DNA from: Rapana venosa
Lineage: Eukaryota > Mollusca > Gastropoda > Neogastropoda > Muricidae
NCBI GenBank assembly: GCA_028751875.1
Contig: CM054167.1
Coordinates: 21,105,785-21,169,784 of the forward strand
Length of the DNA: 64,000 bases
Reading direction: 5' to 3'
Shown here: in pieces, positions 57,780-64,000 of the stretch
Layout of the letters: every line of letters starts with the position of its first letter
Position numbering within the stretch: the first letter of the stretch is position 1
Notes under the pieces: generated by a model
What the model was told of the DNA's origin: nothing
What the model saw: the letters and a program-made list of their open reading frames with translations, nothing else
Databases searched by the model: none
Made by a program: the position numbers and the translations under genes

Positions 57780-58614
57780 CTCCTAATCAGTGTCTTCCCA
57801 TTAAACTACTATGTCTAGGTGACCAGGTCTCAAATCTCATGGTACATTCAGAATCGTACATGTGCACATATGCACATGGGGGAGGGGGGGGGTCTTTCAT
57901 TATATTATAAATAGCATCCCCACCATCTGGAAATTATATATGCTAGAAATCATTTTTTTAGACTAGTAATAGTATCTCAATTTATCTGTCTTTTTCCTTA
58001 TGTTTCCATAATCTTTTTGCCATGCTTATTTTCTGCCTTCCTAGTCAGTTCTGCATTTTTACAAAGTTGACAAATATTTGTTGATATTTTTCATAGGAAT
58101 TTTTTTAATGAGCTGCTGTGAAGTGGCTAAAAGTGTTATTTTAAAATCAAATAGTAGGTAACTTCCATGCAGATGTTGCTCTCTTGCAGATGTACACATT
58201 ACTATACTATAGACTATATTAGTATATAGTCATTCTTGTCATCATGTTTGTACAGAGTGCCTTTTTTCCTTCTTCTTTTTCTTTCTCCTTCTTTTACGTT
58301 CATCAAGTGGACAGCTCAGTCTCTGTGATGGAGGCAGCAGTGTGCTGCCGGTCCATCTTCAAAGTTCTTGCCATAGAGCTTCTTGACCACTGGGGTGGGG
58401 TCAGGCCAGATCCTCTTTAGCCAGTTTCAGAGTGACCCATGTAGTGGGTATTAGACTATTCCTGCAACACATGTTCTATTTTCTAGCTGCTACTGTGCCA
58501 GTCTTGCACGAGCACTGCTCTGGTTTTGGTTTTGTTGTTGTTGAAAAACTATACATCGTGAATATATATATATTGTGTTTTGCTTTGTTTTTTACGTATG
58601 TGCAGGATGTGCAG
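57780..58614. other. Sequence between the RTE-like element and the first recognised EIF3G exon
   Basis: No EIF3G exon is found here. A minus-strand frame (58,420-58,316) reads IWPDPTPVVKKLYGKNFEDG and onward to a stop; it looks like a protein remnant of unknown origin. Confidence 0.4.
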
Positions 58615-58709
58615 GGGTGCTGCCTCCAAATACAGAGGAGTATGACGAGAAGAAAGGGCTGAAGAAGATCACAGAATTCAAGTACAATGAGGAGGGGAAG
58701 ATAGTCAAG
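58615..58709 (+). CDS. EIF3G: EIF3G exon with [13 protein letters not shown]
   Basis: The donor is GTCAAG|GTATTC at 58709. Two acceptor AGs lie 9 nt apart (58604-58605 and 58613-58614); both keep the frame. The downstream one is preferred because GVLPP then lines up with GAPLPPP of human eIF3g. The exon encodes 31 full codons ending EEGKIVK. Confidence 0.85.
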
Positions 58710-61700
58710 GTATTCATAATCATACACAGTTATTGCTGTGTGTGTGTGTGTGTGTGTCAAGTGTTTTTGTGTGTGAGAGAGAGAGAGGGTTTTTGTGTGG
58801 GGTTGGGTGTGCTTTTTTTTTGTTTTGTTTGGCTGATTGTCATAGGTTGGGGGTGGGCAGGAAGGGCTGTTTTTAAGGGATTGGGTCAAGTGATGGGGTT
58901 TTTTTTTGGTTTTTTTTTGGGGGGGGGGGGGGGGGGTGTTTGTGTGTGTTTTTTGCATTAAATATTTTTAAATGATAGCATTACTATGTTTCTCTGTGGT
59001 GGGTGAATTGGTATCAAGAGTATTGCTTGGTTGACCTCATGTGCCTTTTCTCTGGATTAGATAAATTTGTAATTCATTATGAACCCTCCCCCAACACCAA
59101 GGTCAGTTTTGTTGAATTTTTTGGTGTTTGAAAAAACTAGTCTGAACTGAAGTTTTTTAGTGTTTTTTTTTTTTTAAAACTTGTAACTTTTGCCATGTAA
59201 AATATTAGAGAGTGAAGGGATTTTTTTTTAAAGATGGTCTTCTCTCATCCACCCCTCTCACCCCCACCCTCCTTTTTTTCTTCTGTTGTTGTTTAGCTGG
59301 TTTTGGTAGGTTGAGTGGTTGAATTTTCTTCTTTTTAAAAAACAAAATTGATTAAACAGTTTTTCATATTGTCAATACTATTCGGTATTCAAAAGCAAAA
59401 TGAAAAAAGGATGTTTTAGTAAAATAAAATAGTGGTGTATTTTGATTTATGACTACATAGACTACAAAAACAAATTGAAAGGGAAAACTTGATGTATATA
59501 TATATGATGGTTAAGTGATGATAAATCATACATCTATATGAAGACACATTTAGAACACAAAAAAGAACCCACGGCAACTATACTTTTGTTTCTTGCAAAG
59601 GGTTGGGGTGGGTGTTTTTTTAACATAAAAGCCACCCTCATAGGGAAACGGTTACACAGAGGCAGGGGGGATGGGTGGGGCTGTTCAAGTGGGGAAGCTT
59701 TCTCCCTGGGGAGAGCAGCCTGTATTGATATTACAGAGAAATCTGCCATGACTAAAACTAAGTAGTATACAATGCTGTTATGCCGTAATTTCTGTCAGTG
59801 ATTGATATGCTTTGTCTTTGTGGTATTTTGGGGATGGGGCCTCTACATTTTGAGTAAACTATGGGTTTGTTTGTGGGTTTTTTCCAGACTGTGAAGACCT
59901 ACCAAACGAAGACTTTGAAAGTGTTCAAGTCTGTAGCTATGAGAAAGGTAAGTGTTTTGTTTCCTAAAGAGATTGACAGAATATACTTTGTTGTTTTGTT
60001 TTTGTTTTTTGTTTGTTTGTTTTTTTTTGTACCTCTGAAGTGGAAATCAACTTGTATCAGAAAACTTTATTTTTGCTGTGTAAAACTTTTTTTTTTTTTA
60101 AAGTATACAAATTTCATATTAGAAAAAAGAAAGGAGAAAGATGTGATGGTCTGTGTGTGCTTTTGAAGACTTTACAGACTTAAATACTTTTTTGTAAGTT
60201 AGCTGTATGCAGTTGTGCATTTATGTGTGTGTAAATTTAATTTCTGAGTTAAAGAAAGAGAAAGTGTATGTGCATTTGAAAGATTTTCAGTTTGTATGTT
60301 GTTATATGTTTGGTTACAATATTCTTGGCTCTCTGTTTATCCTGTTTTAAAGTGTCTTATGGCATAACAATCAAGGAAAAGATGATTAATCTTTGACACC
60401 TCACTAGATGTCCAAAAAAAATTTACATTTCAGGTTGTGGTCAAAGGGAAAGCACTGCATGGAATACTGTGAAGGCTTGTGTTATTTCCCTTGGATCAAA
60501 CTGTCATGCTGTAAAACAACAACAAACCCCTACATTTGGTGCTGATTACATAATATTTAGAATCAGCAAACGGTTTTGTTTTGCTTGTAAACAAAAACGA
60601 AGCAAAAAAAAGAAGAAAAAACACACACACAACAAACCAGCACAACAAAAGTGAAAAAGCATGTTAGTGTCAAGGTGTATCATATACATATTCAGTTTTT
60701 AGGCTCTGGTATCTTCCTCGACATGAGGACTTGGCCTGCAAAGTGTAAAAAAAAAATCACTATTCATTTTTAACCTGTATGTGGGTTGTTGTTTTTTGGG
60801 TTGTTTTTCTGATGTGGTTGTTTTGGGCTTTCTTTTTTAGGAACTTTTTTCCAATTACTCTTGAAAAATCTTAATCCCTTTTGCTGTGATTTGTATACGG
60901 AGAGGGGGGTGGGGGTGGATTGTTACGGGTGTATCTGTATACCAGAGAAAAATGGGATGTGGGAGAGAGTAAAGCATGTGATTTTTTTTTTTGGTGGTGG
61001 TGGAGGGGAAAGGTGCAATGTCATTTGAGTAAAACCAGTTCATCTTTTTATCCAAAAAAAATTTTTTTTTTGCGACTTCTTCCCCTTCAGCTAGACCTTA
61101 GATGTGATCTGGGTGCTTATTTTTTGGATGAGACGACAAACCGAGGTCTTGCATACAACACACATTCAGCACATGTAAAAGAACCCACAACAACAAGAGA
61201 GATGTCATTGGCATACTTCTGTATTTTAAAAAAAAAAAAAAAAAGCCACACTTATATGGAAACAAATGTACAGGAAAAGAAGAGAAAAAACCCAACAATA
61301 ACATAAAGATATTGGGCGGTACTGCGATTGCGGCGATGCACTGTCCCTTGAAGAGAGCAGCCCAGCTTTCACGCAGAGAGATCTGCCGTGGACCTTGCGG
61401 CGGTGTTCAGTTCAGTTTAATTCAACCACAGAATGGTTTGCGGCTTGTCCAGTAATGGTAAATATATATACTATATATACTATTCTTTCGAGCCAGAAGG
61501 CCCATAGAGCCGGAGCTTATCCCGGTTTCTGTAGCGTTAAGCGAACTGATGGTTTTTCACCACCCCTGTGACAGGACGCTAGTCTGTCGCCAGATACTTC
61601 CCCAGCAGAGCTGGTACCCACTTGTACACCTGGGTGGAGTGAGGAAAATAGGAGTAAAGTGTCTTTCCCAAGGACACAACACCGAGCCGACTATATATAC

Positions 61701-62535
61701 TACTATGTATTATTCCGCAGCACAGTGGCGTTGAGTTGATGGCGGTGGTGTGTTTCAGACGTGGAAGAAGTTTGGAGGGGCGGAGAGGGATCCCCCAGGC
61801 CCTAACCCTGCCAATACTGTCATCTCTGAAGAGATCTTCATGCAGTTTGTCAGCAACAGTGATGTGAGGGATGTTTTATATATGTTTGGTCGTTGTTTTT
61901 TTATTCTTTTATCTCGAGGATAATGGAATAAACACTCGTGTGCTTTTTTTCCCCATCCAGTCCCTGTGATGTGTGCGTGTGTGTGTGTGTGTGAGAGAGA
62001 GAGTGTGTGTGTGCATGTGTGTGTGCGCATGTGTGTGTGCATGTGTGTGTGTGTTTGTGACTTTGTGTGTGAGTGTGTGCATGTGTGTTTGTGACTTTGT
62101 GTGTGAGTGTGTGTAATGTGTCTTTACTAAAAGTAATATGACAACCAAAAAAAAAGGGAAATGTTTAAATTAAAGTTTACAAAAGTATGTGTGTGTGTGT
62201 GTGGCTGTCTGTCTGGGTGCATGTGTGTGTCTATCAGTCGGGTCTTTCTCTGTATTTTCTGTCTGTGTGTGAGTGTACTATTGTATGCTTGTGCTGAGGT
62301 GTGTATTTTGTACATCCTAGAACTTTGTCTTGAACTGAATTTTTTGGGGGGTGTGAAAAATTTACCATTGCTAGCTCAAGAAAGAGAGAGGGGAAAGTGA
62401 ACTTGATTTTCCGTTTTGCAGTTTTAAAAAAAAAAAGAAAAAAAAAGGAAAAAGTGTGGTGTGGTGTGTGGGTGGGTGTGTCTGTGTCTGTCTGAATGTG
62501 TGTGTATGCTTGTGCCAAGGTGTGTATTTTGTATG

Positions 62536-62587
<52 letters not shown>

Positions 62588-63197
62588 ATATTCCAAGAAA
62601 CTTACCACTGAATTTTGTGTGTGTGTGTGAAAAGTTTACCTGTGCTACCTCAAGAAATACATGTGGAAAAAATTATTTGGATTTGTCATTATACAGCACA
62701 AACAACAGGAAGGAAAAAAACCAAACTTTATTTGTCATTTTGCAGCACAAACAATACGAAGTAAAATGAAGTTGATTTGTCATTTTGCAGCAAAAACTGC
62801 ATAAATAAAAAGGAAGTTGACTTGTCATTTTGCAGCAAAAACTGCAGAAAGAAAAATGAACTTGACTTGTCATTTTGCAGCACAAACAACAGGAAGAAAA
62901 AAAACAACTTTCTATTTGTCATTTTGCAGCACAAACAATAGGAAGTAAAATGAAGTTGATTAGTCATTTTGCAGCAAAAACTGCAGAAAGAAAAAGGAAG
63001 TTGATTTGTCATTTTGCAGCAAAAACTGCAGGAAGAAAAAAACAACTTTGTTTGTCATTTTGCAGCAAAAACAACCGGAGGAGGAGGAGGACGTGCTGTC
63101 CAAACTGAAGAACCAGAAGATCGTGCAGTGCCGAATCTGTAAGGGAGACCACTGGACCACCAAGTGTCCCTACAAGGATACCCTGGCCCCTCTGCAG
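58615..63197 (+). CDS. EIF3G: EIF3G, eukaryotic translation initiation factor 3 subunit G (N-terminal part, joined)
   Basis: Four exons (58615-58709, 59888-59947, 61759-61863, 63066-63197) join in frame and encode the eIF3g N-terminal domain. Visible pieces are [57 protein letters not shown] and [20 protein letters not shown]. The last carries a CX2CX3HX4C zinc knuckle nearly identical to human eIF3g. The protein is a cytoplasmic subunit of eIF3, needed for scanning and reinitiation; its N-terminal part docks on eIF3i. The extreme N-terminus (roughly the first 50 codons) is not found, and the C-terminal RRM exons should follow beyond 64,000. The introns carry several repeat families. Confidence 0.93.
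58735..58950. repeat. GT, GA and G/T-rich low complexity in EIF3G intron
   Basis: GT at 58,738-58,760, GA at 58,776-58,788, and a poly-T/poly-G stretch to 58,936. Confidence 0.85.
58951..59544 (+). other. EIF3G intron
   Basis: T-rich intron with no other recognised feature. Confidence 0.6.
59545..59765 (+). repeat. Dispersed repeat D, copy 2, in an EIF3G intron
   Basis: aaagaacccacggcaacta ... ctccctggggagagcagcct ... acagagaaatctgccatgac. Confidence 0.75.
59888..59947 (+). CDS. EIF3G: EIF3G exon, 20 codons
   Basis: The acceptor is TTTTTTCCAG before 59888 and the donor is AGAAAG|GTAAGT at 59947. It encodes [20 protein letters not shown] in phase 0 on both sides, matching IVRTFRIETRKASKAVARRK of human eIF3g. 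Confidence 0.9.
59948..61094 (+). other. EIF3G intron
   Basis: A/T-rich intron with no exon recognised. Confidence 0.6.
61095..61412 (+). repeat. Dispersed repeat D, copy 3, in an EIF3G intron
   Basis: The fullest copy: gatgagacgacaaaccgagg, aaagaacccacaacaacaag, ttgaagagagcagcccagct, cgcagagagatctgccgtgg. Confidence 0.75.
61483..61690 (-). mobile_element. SINE-C, 5'-truncated, in an EIF3G intron
   Basis: Matches SINE-C without its tRNA head, reversed. Flanked by CTATATATACTA at 61,471-61,482 and 61,691-61,702, so truncation happened at insertion. Confidence 0.88.
61759..61863 (+). CDS. EIF3G: EIF3G exon, WKKFG segment
   Basis: The acceptor is GGTGTGTTTCAG before 61759 and the donor is AGTGAT|GTGAGG at 61863. 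It has 35 codons, [20 protein letters not shown] through MQFVSNSD, in phase 0. A truncated SINE-C copy ends only 68 bp upstream of it. Confidence 0.9.
61901..61966 (-). mobile_element. SINE-A tail fragment running into a GT array
   Basis: ttattcttttatctcgagga, then the aataaacactcgtgtg segment, cut at cccgtg by a GT/GA microsatellite (61,973-62,113). Confidence 0.65.
61970..62260. repeat. GT-rich microsatellites in EIF3G intron
   Basis: GT, GTGA and GTCT units at 61,973-62,113 and 62,187-62,232. Confidence 0.85.
62280..62700 (+). repeat. Larger duplication in the EIF3G intron
   Basis: The segment about 62,289-62,427 (AGGTGTGTATTTTGTA ... CTCAAGAAA ... GATTTTCCGTTTTGCAG) recurs in diverged form at about 62,516-62,698. 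The two are separated by GT and AT microsatellites, including an AT array at 62,540-62,591. Both copies end in an acceptor-like motif. Confidence 0.7.
62680..63065 (+). repeat. Tandem array of acceptor-like units upstream of the EIF3G zinc-knuckle exon
   Basis: About nine units of roughly 41-50 bp. Each contains TTTGTCATTTTGCAGCA or a close variant, followed by a purine-rich AAAACTGCAGAAAGAAAAA stretch. Unit cores start near 62,685, 62,733, 62,779, 62,824, 62,865, 62,913, 62,960, 63,006 and 63,051. The last one is the real 3' splice site. Confidence 0.9.
63066..63197 (+). CDS. EIF3G: EIF3G exon, zinc-knuckle segment
   Basis: The acceptor is TGTCATTTTGCAG before 63066 and the donor is CTGCAG|GTGAGA at 63197. 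It has 44 codons: an acidic stretch ([11 protein letters not shown]), then [20 protein letters not shown] and [12 protein letters not shown]. The acceptor itself is the last unit of a tandem array of near-identical acceptor-like repeats. Confidence 0.92.
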
Positions 63198-63219
63198 GTG
63201 AGAGGACCGAGCTTAGCAT

Positions 63220-63452
63220 GTGTTAGTGGGGTGTGTGGTGTGTGTGTATGTGTGTGTGTGTGTTAGTGGTGTTGTGTGTGTAGTTAGTGGTGTGTGTGTA
63301 GTGTAGGTGTGTGTGGTGTAGTGGTGTGTGTGTGTTAGTGGTGTTTTGTGTGTGTTAGTGGTGTGTGTGTGTGCATGCTACAAGCTAAATAGTAAACGAC
63401 TGGGACCACACTTTCTTGAATATGTGTGTGTAGTAGTAGTTGTTGTAGTACT

Positions 63453-63484
<32 letters not shown>

Positions 63485-63655
63485 CTACAAGCTAAATAGT
63501 AAGACTGGGACCACACTTTCTTGAATATGTGTTTGTAGTAGTAGTTGTAGTACATGTGTGTGTGTATGCTACAAGCTTAATAGTAAGACTGGGACCACAC
63601 TTGCTTGAATATGTGTGTGTAGTAGTAGTTGTTGTAGTACTTGTACTTTGAAAGT
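63220..63655 (+). repeat. GT-rich array with a threefold repeat after the EIF3G exon
   Basis: GTGTGTTAGTGGT units come first. Then come three copies of a segment reading TATGCTACAAGCTAAATAG ... GACTGGGACCACACTTTC ... GTAGTAGTAGTTG, starting near 63,373, 63,480 and 63,566. Confidence 0.8.
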
Positions 63656-64000
63656 AGTGATTGTGGAAGTGGTGTTATTCCATAAGATACTGCTCATTTT
63701 AACCCTTTTCGTCCGGCATAAAATTGAGCAATCTCATTCTCATTAAAATTTTGCTTTTTCTTAGAGTTGATGATGTGTTTGTGTGGCTTGTTTCCATTTT
63801 TTTCTCCTTACGTTCTGTTTTGGGGATTTGTTGATTTTTTCTCCCGTGTAGGTGTTGGCGTTGTTGTGTTTTTTTATGGCAGAGATTTTATTGCTTCTTA
63901 CTTCTGAATGATTGTCCACATAGTCAACCAACTTTTCCAATATAACCGTCCCCCCGTCCTCCCCACCCCCATCCCCCTTACCACCATTTAGGGAGCTGGA
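63656..64000 (+). other. EIF3G intron, right edge of window
   Basis: T-rich unique sequence with a C-rich stretch near 63,948-63,980. No exon is recognised before the window ends. Confidence 0.5.

Noticed and set aside
62673..63163. Cys-rich minus-strand frames with repeated CCKMTN motifs
   Set aside because: Antisense translations of the acceptor-like tandem array in the EIF3G intron.

Overview
The window looks like nuclear DNA of an invertebrate animal, most likely a gastropod mollusc. Genes are split into small exons with GT/AG introns, and most of the sequence is intron or intergenic DNA filled with GA, GT/CA and CAT microsatellites, homopolymer G/C runs, minisatellites, several tRNA-derived SINE families and non-LTR retrotransposons. 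The species call is an inference from repeat style and protein resemblance. No operon, CRISPR array or prokaryotic feature is visible.

Three protein-coding genes can be supported. (1) An HR4/GCNF-type (NR6A) nuclear receptor on the minus strand. Its coding exons lie between 28,378 and 19,423 and join in frame to 839 codons plus stop. Two candidate non-coding first exons end at 33,184 and 37,393. (2) Protein C10 (C12orf57/GRCC10 homolog) on the minus strand. It has two clear coding exons (48,551-48,375 and 47,267-47,122) and a probable first exon near 49,827, inside a stretch that looks badly base-called. (3) The N-terminal part of EIF3G on the plus strand (58,615-63,197, four exons). Its first exon(s) are not found, and the RRM exons would lie beyond the right edge.

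Layout: 0-19 kb is repeat-rich DNA downstream of HR4, with many SINE-A and SINE-B copies and two clean minisatellites (50 bp and 25 bp units). HR4 occupies 19.4-28.4 kb, with a roughly 2 kb T/G-rich minisatellite in its last intron. 28-38 kb holds the probable HR4 5' region. 38-47 kb is repeats and unassigned DNA. 47-50 kb is C10. 51.4-57.8 kb is a nested pair of minus-strand LINEs: a CR1/L2-type element inserted into an older RTE-like element, with a 5-bp target duplication. 58.6-64 kb is EIF3G.

The most unusual observations are: tandem arrays that repeatedly duplicate a 3' splice site just upstream of a real exon, in both EIF3G and HR4; a SINE whose head is half tRNA-like and half 5S-rRNA-like; a DR0 receptor site of the kind NR6A proteins bind, next to a candidate HR4 promoter; and a likely assembly-error patch that breaks exon 1 of C10.
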